Below are positions 41,121 through 50,401 of a stretch of 64,000 nt of DNA, piece after piece. The stretch is from JARRPM01 sp963792815. GTDB lineage: Bacteria; Pseudomonadota; Gammaproteobacteria; Pseudomonadales; Halieaceae. The translations under genes and the position numbers were made by a program. A model generated the notes under the pieces. It ran no database searches. It was given only the letters and a program-made list of their open reading frames with translations, and was not told the DNA's origin. The stretch is taken from assembly GCA_963792815.1 (NCBI GenBank), contig CAWBXR010000007.1, positions 62,001-126,000 on the forward strand, read 5' to 3'. Numbering within the stretch: the stretch's first letter is position 1; every line of letters begins with the position of its first letter.

Positions 41121-42590
41121 TCAGCTCTCCAGGGGATAGACCGCGAAATGAATGCCGGCCATGCGCTCCAGGATACGATGCACCTGGCAGCTATAGCCGA
41201 ATTCATTGTCATACCACAGGTAAAGCACCGCCTGCTTGCCGTTCACAATGGTTGCCTGGGCGTCAAAAATACAGGCGTGACGGGAGCCCACGAAGTCAGT
41301 AGAGACCACCTCCGGCGAAGCAGAATAGTCGATTTGCTTGCGCAGGGACGAGTGCAGCGCCTGGTTGCGCATGAATTCATTCACCTCTTCCTTGCTGCTC
41401 TCGCGGCCGAGGGTGAGGTTGAGAATCGCCATGGACACGTTGGGAGTCGGCACCCGGATCGCGTTGCCGGTCAGCTTGCCCACCAGCTGGGGCAATACCT
41501 TGCCCACGGCGGTCGCCGCCCCCGTTTCGGTTATGACCATGTTCAGGGGAGCGCTGCGGCCCCGGCGTGATGCCTTGTGGTAGTTATCGGTCAGGTTCTG
41601 GTCATTGGTGTAGGCGTGTACGGTCTCCACGTGGCCGGCGACGATACCAAACTCGTCATCCATAGCCTTGAGCGGCGGGGCTATGGCATTAGTGGTGCAT
41701 GAGGCGGCGGAAATAATAGTGTCATCGGGCTGTATCTGGTCGCTGTTGATCCCCGCGACGATATTCTTGAGGTTGCCCTTGCCCGGGGCCGTGAGAATAA
41801 CCTTGCTTGCCCCCTTGCTCTTGAGGTGCTGGGACAGGCCGGCCTCGTCGCGCCAGGCGCCGGTATTGTCGATAATGATGGCGTTGTTGATGCCGTACTC
41901 GGTGTAATCAATGGTGTCAGGGCTGTCGGCATAGATCACCTTGACCTCGTTGCCGTTGGCGATAAAAGACTGCCGCTCCTCATCCACCCTGATGGTGCCA
42001 TCGAAGGCACCGTGCACGGAGTCGCGCCGCAACAGGCTGACGCGCTTGACCAGGTCGTTGGGGGCCTTGCCCTTACGCACCACAATGGCGCGCAGGCGCA
42101 GGCAGTCCCCGCCGTCGGTTTTTTCGATCAGGATCCGGGCCATCAGCCGGCCGATACGACCGAACCCGTAGAGTACGACGTCCTGGGGCTGGTCCAGCGG
42201 CTTGATCTTGTTGCCGATCAGGTCAGCCAGCTCCCGCTCGACGAACTGCTGGAGAGTCAGGCCCGCGGCAGCGCCCTCCTCCTGGAACCGCACCGCCAAC
42301 CGCCCCACATCTATATGAGCCGGGCCCAGGTCGAGCTCGGCCAGCTGGTTGAACACCGGGTAGGTTTCGAATTCGGACAGCTCGTTACCCTCCACCTGGC
42401 GCACATAGCGGTGATCCTTCATGATCTGCAGCACCGAGCGATTGACCAGGGTTCGGCCGTAGATGTAGCACTTCACGTTCTTTTCACGGGACAAGCGGCC
42501 CACCAGCGGGATCATTCCCTCTGCCAGCGCCTCGCGCTCTTTCCAGTTTTTGAAGTAATCGTCGGGACGTGGTCGCTTGCGTTGGGTCAC
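41121..42590 (-). CDS. gap: Glyceraldehyde-3-phosphate dehydrogenase, long form with N-terminal extension
   Basis: The 489-residue protein has about 125 residues (MTQRKRPRPDDYFKNWKERE onward) ahead of the normal NAD-binding start VVLYGFGRIGRLMARIL. Catalytic C is in SAASCTTNAIAPPLKAMDD; the general-base H and substrate residues lie in HAYTNDQNLTD and RGRSAPLNMVITETGAATAV, with LWYDNEFGYS near the end. This long Gap is the type found beside mfd and nqr in Pseudomonas, often used in gluconeogenic or Entner-Doudoroff metabolism. The function of the extension is not known to me. It is divergent from mfd. Confidence 0.93.
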   Translation of the reverse strand: MTQRKRPRPDDYFKNWKEREALAEGMIPLVGRLSREKNVKCYIYGRTLVNRSVLQIMKDHRYVRQVEGNELSEFETYPVFNQLAELDLGPAHIDVGRLAVRFQEEGAAAGLTLQQFVERELADLIGNKIKPLDQPQDVVLYGFGRIGRLMARILIEKTDGGDCLRLRAIVVRKGKAPNDLVKRVSLLRRDSVHGAFDGTIRVDEERQSFIANGNEVKVIYADSPDTIDYTEYGINNAIIIDNTGAWRDEAGLSQHLKSKGASKVILTAPGKGNLKNIVAGINSDQIQPDDTIISAASCTTNAIAPPLKAMDDEFGIVAGHVETVHAYTNDQNLTDNYHKASRRGRSAPLNMVITETGAATAVGKVLPQLVGKLTGNAIRVPTPNVSMAILNLTLGRESSKEEVNEFMRNQALHSSLRKQIDYSASPEVVSTDFVGSRHACIFDAQATIVNGKQAVLYLWYDNEFGYSCQVHRILERMAGIHFAVYPLES

Positions 42591-42634
42591 TGTGGGCTAC
42601 CTTCCTTAAGGGGCACTGGGCCGTTGGGTCGCGT

Positions 42635-42663
42635 ATTATCATCGCAGCATCGGGGGCGTGCAA
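42635..42663 (-). promoter_or_regulatory. Promoter of gap
   Basis: Minus strand -35 TTGCAC (42658-42663) and -10 GATAAT (42635-42640) are 17 bp apart, 45 bp before the gap start. The divergent mfd probably starts from a TACAAT-like -10 at about 42731-42736. Confidence 0.55.
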
Positions 42664-42789
42664 GTTGGGATTGCCCGTTTTCTCGCCCGACGCAGCCATC
42701 CTTACTGGAGCTTGGCGATGGCTTGACGCTACAATAGCGCCTCTTGCTGACCGCCGCGCAGGCATCCCGCAGCCATTTACCCAAGGCCT

Positions 42790-45700
42790 ATGTTTCCCGA
42801 ACTCCTGAAAAACACTCCCTGGCCACAGCAGAAGGCCTCCCGCACCGCTGTTGGCCCCTTCTCGGGGAGCGCCGAGGCGCGCTGTGTTGCCGAGCTGGCG
42901 CGGCCCGGGCAACTGTTGCTGGTGATAACCGCCGACACCAGCTCGGCCCTGGCGCTGGAACGGGAACTGCCCTTCTTCCTGGAGGATGATGTCGAGATCC
43001 TGGCATTCCCCGACTGGGAGACCCTGCCCTATGACAACTTCTCCCCGCACCAGGACATCGTTTCCGAGCGCCTGAGCACCCTGCACAGGCTGCGCAGGAT
43101 GACTGCCGGGATACTGGTGGTCCCGATCCCAACCCTGATGCACCGGCTCGCGCCTACAGATTATATAGCCGCGTCCAGCCTGGTACTCGGCCAGGGCCAG
43201 ACCCTGGATATAGACAGCTTCCGGCGCGACCTCGAGCGCAACGGCTACCTGAACGTGGAGACCGTATACGAGCACGGCGAATTCGCCCTGCGCGGCTCCC
43301 TGTTCGATATTTATCCAATGGGCAGCAAGCTGCCCTATCGCATCGACCTGCTTGACGCCGAAGTCGACAGCCTGCGCACTTTCGACCCCGAAACCCAGCG
43401 CACGGTGGACAAGGTGGAGCAGATCAACCTGCTTCCCGGCAGGGAATACCCGCTGGACAAGGGTGCCATCAGCCGCTTCCGGATGAACTGGTACGAGGCC
43501 TTCGAGGTGGACCCGGACCAGTGCGCGGTTTACGTGGAGGTCTCGGCCGGGCGCAGCCCGGGTGGTTGCGAATACTACCTGCCGCTGTTTTTCGAGCAGT
43601 GCGCCACCCTGTTTGACTACCTCCCTGACAATACCGCGATTATCGCCTGTGGCGATCACCACGCCAGCGCCCGCCACTTCTGGGATGACGTGAACAACCG
43701 CTTCGAGGAATACGGGATAGACCCCCGTCGGCCCCTGCTGCCGCCCCGGCGCTGCTTCACCCCGGTAGAGGAGCTGTACCAGATTCTCGGCAATTACGCC
43801 GTGCTGGAGCTTCGCCACAGCCCCGATGCGCCGGTGCACAGGCAGACCGGGGTCAGGCCGCCGCCCGACCTCGGCGGTGACCAGCGCAAACTTTCCGCCG
43901 CCGCCCACCTGGTTGAGTTCATGCGCGAGCACGGTGGGCCTGTGCTGCTGTGCGCTGAATCCGCCGGACGGCGCGAGATCCTGCTGGAATCCCTGCGGGA
44001 GCAGCAGCTGGAACCTCCCGCGGTGCTGGACTGGCAGGATTTTATCGCCTCCGGGGTTGATTTCGCGATCACCACCGCCCCCCTTGACCGGGGCATGTAT
44101 TTTGGCCCGGGAGAGCCAACCCTGGTGTGCGAGGCGCAGTTATTCGGCAACCGGGTAGCCCAGCGCCGCCGTCGCGGCAAGAAGGCCGAAGACGCCGCCG
44201 TGGCCAATGTATTCCGCGATATCAACGAATTGCGCGAGGGCGTACCGGTGGTTCACATCGAACACGGCGTCGGGCGCTATATCGGCCTGCAAAGCCTCAC
44301 CGTGGACGACCAGGAAGCCGAGTTCCTGACTATTGAATACGCCCAGGGCTCGCGTCTTTACGTCCCCGTGGCGTCCCTGCACCTGGTAAGCCGCTATGCA
44401 GGTTCAGACCCCGAGCTGGCGCCGCTGCACAAGCTGGGCTCGGACCAGTGGGACAAGGCCCGGCGCAAGGCCAGTGAAAAGGCCAGCGACGTGGCTGCCC
44501 AATTGCTGGAAGTCTACGCCCGGCGCGAGGCCAGGGAAGGCTTTGCCTTCGCGGCGTTCCAGCATGAATACGAGCAGTTTGCCGCCGCCTTTCCCTTCGA
44601 GGAAACCCCGGACCAGCAGTCGACCATCAACGCGGTGATCGAGGATATGCAGAGCCCACGGGTGATGGACCGACTGGTCTGCGGTGATGTCGGCTTTGGC
44701 AAAACCGAGGTGGCCATGCGCGCTGCCTTCCTGGCGACCCGCAACAAAAAACAGGTGGCGGTGCTGGTACCCACGACACTGCTGGCACAACAGCACTTCA
44801 ATTCCTTCAGCGACCGCTTCGCCGACTGGGATGTCAGCGTCGAAGTGGTTTCCCGGTTCAAGTCAGGCAGTGAGTTGGCCCAGGTGACCCAGCGGGTAGC
44901 CAGTGGCAACACCGACATCCTGATAGGCACCCACAAGTTACTGCAAAGCGGCTTTCGCTTTGCCGACCTGGGCCTGTTGATCATTGACGAGGAGCACCGC
45001 TTCGGCGTGAAGCAGAAAGAAGCTATCAAGGCCCTGCGCTCGGAAGTGGACGTGCTCACCCTCACCGCGACGCCCATTCCCCGGACACTCAATATGGCCA
45101 TGGGCGGCATGCGGGATCTCTCCATCATCGCCACCCCACCCGCCCGTCGCCTGTCCATCAAGACGTTTGTGCGGGAACACAATATAGCCCTGATAAAGGA
45201 GGCCGTGCTGCGCGAGACGCTGCGTGGCGGCCAGGTGTACTACCTGCACAACGAGGTCAAGACCATCGAGGAGACCGCGCGTAAACTGCGCGAATTGCTG
45301 CCGGAACTCAGCATCGCCGTGGCCCATGGCCAGATGCGGGAAACCCAGCTGGAACAGGTCATGTCATCGTTTTACCATCGGCGCCATCACATCCTGCTGT
45401 GCACCACCATCATCGAGACCGGCATCGATATCCCCAATGCCAACACAATTATTATCGAGCGGGCGGACAAGTTCGGCCTCGCCCAGCTGCACCAGTTGCG
45501 AGGCCGCGTGGGCCGCTCCCATCACCAGGCCTACGCTTACCTGATGTGCCCTCCCCGCTCGGCGATCACCCCGGACGCGGGCAAGCGGCTCGAGGCGATC
45601 GAGGCGGCCGGTGACCTCGGTGCCGGTTACCTGCTGGCCACCCACGACCTGGAAATCCGCGGCGCCGGGGAACTGCTTGGCGACGAGCAGAGCGGCCAGA

Positions 45701-46257
45701 TACACAGCGTCGGCTTCGGCCTGTACATGGATATGCTGCAGCGGGCTGTCGCCGCACTGAAACGCGGGGAGATACCCGACGTCGATGCGCCGCTCGACCA
45801 CGGCTCGGAAATCAAACTCCACATGCCCGCCCTGATTCCAGAGGATTACCTCCCGGACATCAACAGCAGGCTAATCCTGTACAAGCGGATAGCCGCTGCG
45901 GGCAGCGACAACGAGCTGCGGGACCTGCAGGTTGAAATGATCGATCGCTTCGGCCTGCTGCCGGTGCAGGTGAAAAACCTGTTCCTGGTATCCCAGTTGC
46001 GACTTCGCGCCCAGGCCCTGGGTATTCGCGCCATTGAAGCGGGCCCGGAGGGTGGTAGTATCGACTTCAACACGAATACCCGGGTACACCCGCTGAGCCT
46101 GGTCAAACTGGTGCAGTCCGACCCCCGGGCCTATAAACTAGCGGGGGCCACTCGCCTGCGCTTCACCCGCCAGCTCACCGATAACCGGGAGCGCCAGCAG
46201 TATGTGGAACAACTGCTGGAATCCTTTGCCACTGACGCCACGGAACATGCCGCCTGA
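42790..46257 (+). CDS. mfd: Transcription-repair coupling factor
   Basis: The 1155-residue SF2 translocase removes stalled RNA polymerase and recruits UvrA. The N-terminal UvrB-like module (residues 1-350; FPDWETLPYDNFSPHQDIVSERL in pieces near 74-96), the polymerase-interacting CarD-like domain near 480-550 (VVHIEHGVGRYIGLQSL), Walker A CGDVGFGKTE near residue 632, the DEEH box near 732, the TRG motif with TIIETGIDIPNANT and a C-terminal UvrA-binding domain are all present. Length matches E. coli Mfd. The TGA overlaps the ATG of the next gene by one base. Confidence 0.97.
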   Translation: MFPELLKNTPWPQQKASRTAVGPFSGSAEARCVAELARPGQLLLVITADTSSALALERELPFFLEDDVEILAFPDWETLPYDNFSPHQDIVSERLSTLHRLRRMTAGILVVPIPTLMHRLAPTDYIAASSLVLGQGQTLDIDSFRRDLERNGYLNVETVYEHGEFALRGSLFDIYPMGSKLPYRIDLLDAEVDSLRTFDPETQRTVDKVEQINLLPGREYPLDKGAISRFRMNWYEAFEVDPDQCAVYVEVSAGRSPGGCEYYLPLFFEQCATLFDYLPDNTAIIACGDHHASARHFWDDVNNRFEEYGIDPRRPLLPPRRCFTPVEELYQILGNYAVLELRHSPDAPVHRQTGVRPPPDLGGDQRKLSAAAHLVEFMREHGGPVLLCAESAGRREILLESLREQQLEPPAVLDWQDFIASGVDFAITTAPLDRGMYFGPGEPTLVCEAQLFGNRVAQRRRRGKKAEDAAVANVFRDINELREGVPVVHIEHGVGRYIGLQSLTVDDQEAEFLTIEYAQGSRLYVPVASLHLVSRYAGSDPELAPLHKLGSDQWDKARRKASEKASDVAAQLLEVYARREAREGFAFAAFQHEYEQFAAAFPFEETPDQQSTINAVIEDMQSPRVMDRLVCGDVGFGKTEVAMRAAFLATRNKKQVAVLVPTTLLAQQHFNSFSDRFADWDVSVEVVSRFKSGSELAQVTQRVASGNTDILIGTHKLLQSGFRFADLGLLIIDEEHRFGVKQKEAIKALRSEVDVLTLTATPIPRTLNMAMGGMRDLSIIATPPARRLSIKTFVREHNIALIKEAVLRETLRGGQVYYLHNEVKTIEETARKLRELLPELSIAVAHGQMRETQLEQVMSSFYHRRHHILLCTTIIETGIDIPNANTIIIERADKFGLAQLHQLRGRVGRSHHQAYAYLMCPPRSAITPDAGKRLEAIEAAGDLGAGYLLATHDLEIRGAGELLGDEQSGQIHSVGFGLYMDMLQRAVAALKRGEIPDVDAPLDHGSEIKLHMPALIPEDYLPDINSRLILYKRIAAAGSDNELRDLQVEMIDRFGLLPVQVKNLFLVSQLRLRAQALGIRAIEAGPEGGSIDFNTNTRVHPLSLVKLVQSDPRAYKLAGATRLRFTRQLTDNRERQQYVEQLLESFATDATEHAA

Positions 46258-47327
46258 TGCCTAAATTACCCGCTCTGTTGACCGCCACCGCCCTTGTCGT
46301 GCTCGCGGCTTTTCCCGTGGACAAGGCCCTCGCCCAGGACTATCGCTGGTTCCGGGTCGAGCTGCTCGTATTCACCAACCAGGCCCCGCCTGCCCCGGGA
46401 GGCGCTGCCAGCGCGGAGCAGTGGGATGCCACTCCGGAACTGGCCTATCCCCTGGCCGCCCGATTCCTGGTGGACCCCGCGCGGGTCGCACGCAACGAGG
46501 CCAGATATGGCGGGGAAAGCCTGGTCGACAAGTACGGCAGGCAGATCATCACAAGTCCGGGTCCGGGGCCGGCGGCGGCCAGGTGCAGCCGCCCACGCCG
46601 GTGATGTCCGAACCGGCTCCGACCGCTGCCGTTGACTCCCTGCCGCGGCCGTTTGTCACCCTCGACGATGCTTACCAGGAGTTTCGCGGCAAGGTATCAG
46701 CCCTGCAGCGCAGCGGTCGCCACGCAATCCTGTTTCACGAAACCTGGGTACAAGCCGTCGGACCCGAGGCGAACAGCCTGCCGATTGTGCTGGATCACTC
46801 AGGCGATGAGCAGCAGTGGCCTCCCCTCCAGGGCACTGTGAAGATCTTCCTGACACGCTATCTGCACCTGGAAACCAACCTGTGGTTGAACACCACCGGC
46901 GAATACCTGCCGGGCACCTGGAAGATGCCCGCCCCGCCTTTCGGACCACCGTCCCTGGTTATCGACGGAAGAAGGCGTGGTCGATATAGCGGCAGCGATC
47001 GCCGCCCTGCCGGAGGGCCAAGCACAGCCGGGTACGGCGGCGGCTGATGCGGTCGTCGCAATCGAGAGTGCAGGTGATACCACGGTAGCGACGGTCGATG
47101 GGGTGCCCACAGGCAATGGCACAGCGGCAGGTGCCGAGACAGTCGTGGTTGAGCAAGCCCAGGGGCCGCTATACCCCTACCGGCACGCGGTACTGCTGGA
47201 CCAGACACGGCGCATGCGCAGCGGTGAGATACACTATATTGACCATCCGCTGCTGGGGGTGATTATCAAGTTCACCCCGGTTTCCGGGGAAGAACTGGCC
47301 GCCATTGCAGCCTCCCAGAGGATCTGA
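46257..47327 (+). CDS. csiV: CsiV-like (peptidoglycan-binding) protein, with two frameshifts
   Basis: The gene begins at ATG 46257 with a signal peptide (LLTATALVVLAAFPVDKALA, cleaved before QDYRWFRVELLVFTNQ, the CsiV family start). Around 46550-46580 homology moves to another frame (DDAYQEFRGKVSALQRSG, then YRHAILFHETWVQAVG-like, LTRYLHLETNLWLNT). Around 46965-46975 it returns to the first (GPLYPYRHAVLLDQTRRMRS, YIDHPLLGVIIKFTPV). The two changes compensate, so about 356 residues are expected. CsiV was described in Pseudomonas as a periplasmic protein beside mfd. Whether the middle is wrongly sequenced or truly altered cannot be told here. Confidence 0.75.
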
Positions 47328-47336
47328 TCGGCGCCC

Positions 47337-48083
47337 TCACATTGCCCGGGGCCGAAACAGGGCCCCCAGCAGCTCGCCTACCACGCCCGCTTCCCGCTCG
47401 AGTATGTCGCGCATCATTGCCAGGGAAATAGGCAGCTCACCGAGTCCCGCCGCCGGGTTCACCACCATACAGACCGAGGCATAGGCGAGCCCGAGTTCCC
47501 GGGCAAGGGCTGCCTCAGGCATACCTGTCATTCCCACCACGTCACAGCCGTCGGCCGCCATGCGGCGTATTTCGGCGGCGGTTTCGAGCCGCGGACCCTG
47601 GGTGGCGCCATACACCGCCGTTTCAGCGCAGGCGATACCGGCTTCCCTCGCGGCCGCCAGCAGGGCCATTCGCAGCTCCCGGTCGTAGGGATCGGTAAAG
47701 TCGATGTGCCTGAGCTGGCCATCGCTGCCATCGTCGAATGTGTGCTCGCGCCCCCAGGTGTAGTCGATCAACTGGTCCGGAACGACCAGCCTTCCCGGCT
47801 CCATGCCGGGCGAGATACCACCCACCGCATTGATCGCCACTATCTCCCTGACCCCCAGGGCGTGCAGCGCCCACAGGTTGGCCCGGTAGTTGACCAGGTG
47901 CGGGGGAATCACCCCGGGGCTGCCATGGCGCTGGAGGAAAAAGACGCGGCGACCGGCCAGCTGTCCCTCCTGAATCGGCCCGGAGGGAGCGCCATAGGGC
48001 GTGTCCGGGTGATGGGTGGCCACCGGGGCCAGCCCCGCGAGTTGCGGAATGCCGGTTCCGCCGATAACGCCGGGGTGTTTCAC
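47337..48083 (-). CDS. S-methyl-5'-thioinosine / methylthioadenosine phosphorylase family
   Basis: From GTG 48081-48083 the protein is 248 residues, the family size; the longer in-frame extension to 48149 lacks homology. Segments include GVIGGTGIPQLAGL (phosphate loop), RHGSPGVIPPHLVNYRANLW, INAVGGISPGMEPGRLV, TDPYDRELR and a late NPAAGLGE. In Pseudomonas the gene at this place encodes the methylthioinosine phosphorylase that salvages the by-product of polyamine and autoinducer synthesis; substrate preference for MTI over MTA is inferred from that synteny. It is convergent with csiV. Confidence 0.88.
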   Translation of the reverse strand: MKHPGVIGGTGIPQLAGLAPVATHHPDTPYGAPSGPIQEGQLAGRRVFFLQRHGSPGVIPPHLVNYRANLWALHALGVREIVAINAVGGISPGMEPGRLVVPDQLIDYTWGREHTFDDGSDGQLRHIDFTDPYDRELRMALLAAAREAGIACAETAVYGATQGPRLETAAEIRRMAADGCDVVGMTGMPEAALARELGLAYASVCMVVNPAAGLGELPISLAMMRDILEREAGVVGELLGALFRPRAM

Positions 48084-48393
48084 AGGCCGGATCTCATTTG
48101 CGCAGCTTTCATAGCAGGTTTTCACAGTGGTGGTAATAATTGCAATCAAGCCGTTTTTTAGACAAATTTTTCATTTCGGGCAAGGCTGTATTGCATCGAA
48201 TGATTATATAAAAGCCACGGGCGACTCCTGTCAACTCCTGCAAAGGAGCCCAAGCGATTGATCTGCCTGAAAATCTTTTTGGCCTGTGAAGAACGTAATT
48301 TCCAGAGCGATTGATATACCAGGTTCGCATAATGGACAGCTTATCCCAACGTGTTATGTTGGTTTTGCGAGCGTTAAAAAAAGGAACAGAAAA
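48084..48393. other. Intergenic region between divergent phosphorylase and DUF6763 genes
   Basis: No gene is seen in about 310 bp. It is AT-richer than its flanks and holds a TATATAA box near 48205, a CTCCT/AGGAG hairpin at 48235-48248, and a possible plus-strand promoter near 48330-48357 (TGGACA, 16 bp, TATGTT). The region probably contains the promoters of both flanking genes. Confidence 0.4.
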
Positions 48394-48711
48394 ATGAAAC
48401 TGCAGCAGCCTGTTATCGGGCGATGGTACAAGGACGTGCAGATTGATGCACTGTTTGAGGTGGTCGACTGGGACCCGGGTTCACTTTCTATCGAGATTCA
48501 GTACCTCGATGGCGAGGTCGCGGAGTTCGACCTTGACGCCTGGCGTGAAATGATGCCCAAGCGCGCGGAAGCCCCCGAGGACTGGCGTGCGGCCTTCGAA
48601 CTGGACGACGAGGACATGCTGGACCCGGACCTGCCGATGCACCCCGAGGACTGGAACAGCCCGCTCAACTCCATCGAACCCGATGCAATGTACGGGGTAG
48701 AAGATTACTGA
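48394..48711 (+). CDS. DUF6763-like small acidic protein, function unknown
   Basis: From ATG 48394 (AAGGAACAG just upstream) the protein is 105 residues and strongly acidic. It starts MKLQQPVIGRWYKDVQIDAL, continues FEVVDWDPGSLSIEIQYLDG and EVAEFDLDAWREM, and ends with an Asp/Glu-rich tail. I recognise the family as a conserved gammaproteobacterial protein near lexA/mfd, without known function. An earlier in-frame ATG at 48286 gives a basic leader with no ribosome site and is rejected. There is no membrane segment or cofactor motif. Confidence 0.75.
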   Translation: MKLQQPVIGRWYKDVQIDALFEVVDWDPGSLSIEIQYLDGEVAEFDLDAWREMMPKRAEAPEDWRAAFELDDEDMLDPDLPMHPEDWNSPLNSIEPDAMYGVEDY

Positions 48712-48785
48712 GTCTCGCCCCGCGTAAGACCCCCGCCCTCCGCCCCCTCGCGGCGGCGCCCGGCGTTGTTGTACCGACGCCGAAA

Positions 48786-48805
48786 TACTGTATATAATCA
48801 CAGCA
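48786..48805 (+). promoter_or_regulatory. LexA (SOS) box of lexA
   Basis: TACTGTATATAATCACAGCA contains CTGT-N8-ACAG (48788-48803), matching the gammaproteobacterial LexA consensus at all eight core positions, 28 bp before the lexA ATG. It indicates the usual autoregulation. Confidence 0.9.
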
Positions 48806-48832
48806 CCTGTATAAATAACCACGGTGCCCGCA

Positions 48833-49435
48833 ATGGAAAAGCTTACCTCGCGACAACAGCAAGTGCTGGATCTTGTGCGTCGGCATATCGACCAGACGGG
48901 CTATCCTCCTACCCGTGCCGATATCGCCAGGGAACTCGGCTTCAAGTCCGCCAATGCCGCCGAAGAGCATTTGAAGGCGCTCGCCCGCAAGGGGGCAATC
49001 GAAATGATCGCAGGTGCTTCCCGCGGCATACGCCTGCCCGAAAGCGCAGGCATCCCGATCATCGGCCGGGTGGCCGCCGGTAACCCGGTGCTGGCGGAAC
49101 AGAATATCGAAGACTACTGCGACCTGCCGCCGACCTTTTTCAAACCACGCGCCGATTACTTCCTGGTGGTCCAGGGCGACAGTATGGTCGATGTGGGAAT
49201 TCTCGATGGCGATCTGCTGGCCGTCCACAATACCCAGGTGGCGAACAACGGCGATATTGTGGTGGCGCGTATCGAGGATGAAGTCACCGTCAAGCGCCTG
49301 CACAGGACAGCCCAGAAACACCTGCTGGAACTGCTGCCGGAGAATGCGCAATACGAGCCCATCCGGGTTGACCTGCGGGAACAGGCTTTCGCCATCGAGG
49401 GCATCAGTGTAGGGGTATTGCGACGCGGCGTTTGA
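48833..49435 (+). CDS. lexA: LexA repressor
   Basis: The 200-residue SOS repressor has a winged-helix N-terminus (residues 1-65, with PPTRADIARELGFKS), the self-cleavage site A82-G83 in GRVAAGNP, catalytic S117 in VQGDSMVD and K154 in DEVTVKRLH. RecA-filament-stimulated autocleavage derepresses DNA repair genes. The ATG at 48833 follows the SOS box directly. In Pseudomonas sulA follows lexA; here no sulA-like gene is seen in 49436-49574, and the next gene is the small protein on the opposite strand. Confidence 0.97.
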   Translation: MEKLTSRQQQVLDLVRRHIDQTGYPPTRADIARELGFKSANAAEEHLKALARKGAIEMIAGASRGIRLPESAGIPIIGRVAAGNPVLAEQNIEDYCDLPPTFFKPRADYFLVVQGDSMVDVGILDGDLLAVHNTQVANNGDIVVARIEDEVTVKRLHRTAQKHLLELLPENAQYEPIRVDLREQAFAIEGISVGVLRRGV

Positions 49436-49574
49436 CCGGGGCTTGAGTGACAAGGGACAGGGGTGGTGATTCTCAGGGCGGACCGGGTACGGTCAGAGCG
49501 CTATCCAGCGGGCTGGTTGCTGGGACTGCCTGTGCTGTAAGGCGCCCCGGGCTGTGTTGCTGAGCGGCTGGCCG

Positions 49575-49823
49575 CTAGTGCAGCATGCGGGAAACCGGTT
49601 CAGCCGGGTTGGTTTCCTGCTCGATCTGTTCGGCTATCGCCGCCGCCGCCTGAATCCCGGCCTGGATCATCGCCTTGGCGACCTCAAGCCCGTTATCCAT
49701 CAGGTAAATACGCGATTCGTCAGAGAAACGTATGCTTACTAGCGGCTCGGAGTCATCGTCAGCGCGCTGCAGGACGACTTCCCCATCTCCCAGATCAACA
49801 ATCTCCAGTAGAGATGCAGACAT
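49575..49823 (-). CDS. Conserved small acidic protein, function unknown
   Basis: The 82-residue protein (MSASLLEIVDLGDGEVVLQR, then EPLVSIRFSDESRIYL and AKAMIQAGIQAAAAIAEQIEQE) has a beta-rich first half and a helical second half. It resembles the uncharacterised small proteins encoded between lexA and topA in Pseudomonas. No known domain is recognisable. AGAGGT ahead of the ATG is a good ribosome site. It is convergent with lexA and about 100 bp from the DUF6586 gene. Confidence 0.75.
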   Translation of the reverse strand: MSASLLEIVDLGDGEVVLQRADDDSEPLVSIRFSDESRIYLMDNGLEVAKAMIQAGIQAAAAIAEQIEQETNPAEPVSRMLH

Positions 49824-49921
49824 TCAAATGACCTCTGGTTGCTGAATGTGCCCCTGCATTCTAACAGCAGTAACTGCAGACGGCCAAGTCAGGGCCTGTT
49901 CACACTAATCGAGTTGGCCCT

Positions 49922-50401
49922 CTAGTACTCGTCCAGCGAATCGCCCATACGCTGGAACAGCGCTTCCAACTGCCCGAGCCAGTTCGCGGCCTGATCGACA
50001 CCGGGGAGGTCGCCGACAGTCACGGCAAGATTGCCCGGTTGGCGGGGCGCGGGGCCAGGGAGCTCCTGGTCACGCAGCATGTCTGCCAGCCAGCCGCTGG
50101 ATTCCAGCTGGCGAAATTCATTTATTTCCCCGGGGAAAACCCGGCCTTCGGGCATGGGGGCCAGTTCCTCGCAGCTGCGGGGCAAGCCGTGAGCCGGGGG
50201 GTTGCCCTGGCTGATCGCGAGCAGAAACCAGCCGTAAGCGGCTAAAAGATGTTCCCTCGTCGGACCGTGGAAAGCCTGGGCCAGTACGATGGCGGGTGTA
50301 TCCTGCCGCTCCAGCTCCCGGCGCCATGCCGACAGGACCAGCTTCGCCAGGTACAGAGCGTGGTTGGCCCGGGCCCGGTTATTGGCGTTGCCGCCGCTCA
50401 A
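49922..50401 (-). CDS. DUF6586-like protein
   Basis: The 159-residue helical protein (RANHALYLAKLVLSAWRREL near residues 11-30, AQAFHGPTREHLLAAYGWFL near 42-61) resembles the family encoded next to topA in Pseudomonas and relatives. The function is unknown. A C-terminal amphipathic helix (NWLGQLEALFQRMGDSLDEY) ends the protein. Its ATG overlaps the topA stop by 4 bp, so it is probably translated with topA. Confidence 0.75.
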   Translation of the reverse strand: MSGGNANNRARANHALYLAKLVLSAWRRELERQDTPAIVLAQAFHGPTREHLLAAYGWFLLAISQGNPPAHGLPRSCEELAPMPEGRVFPGEINEFRQLESSGWLADMLRDQELPGPAPRQPGNLAVTVGDLPGVDQAANWLGQLEALFQRMGDSLDEY

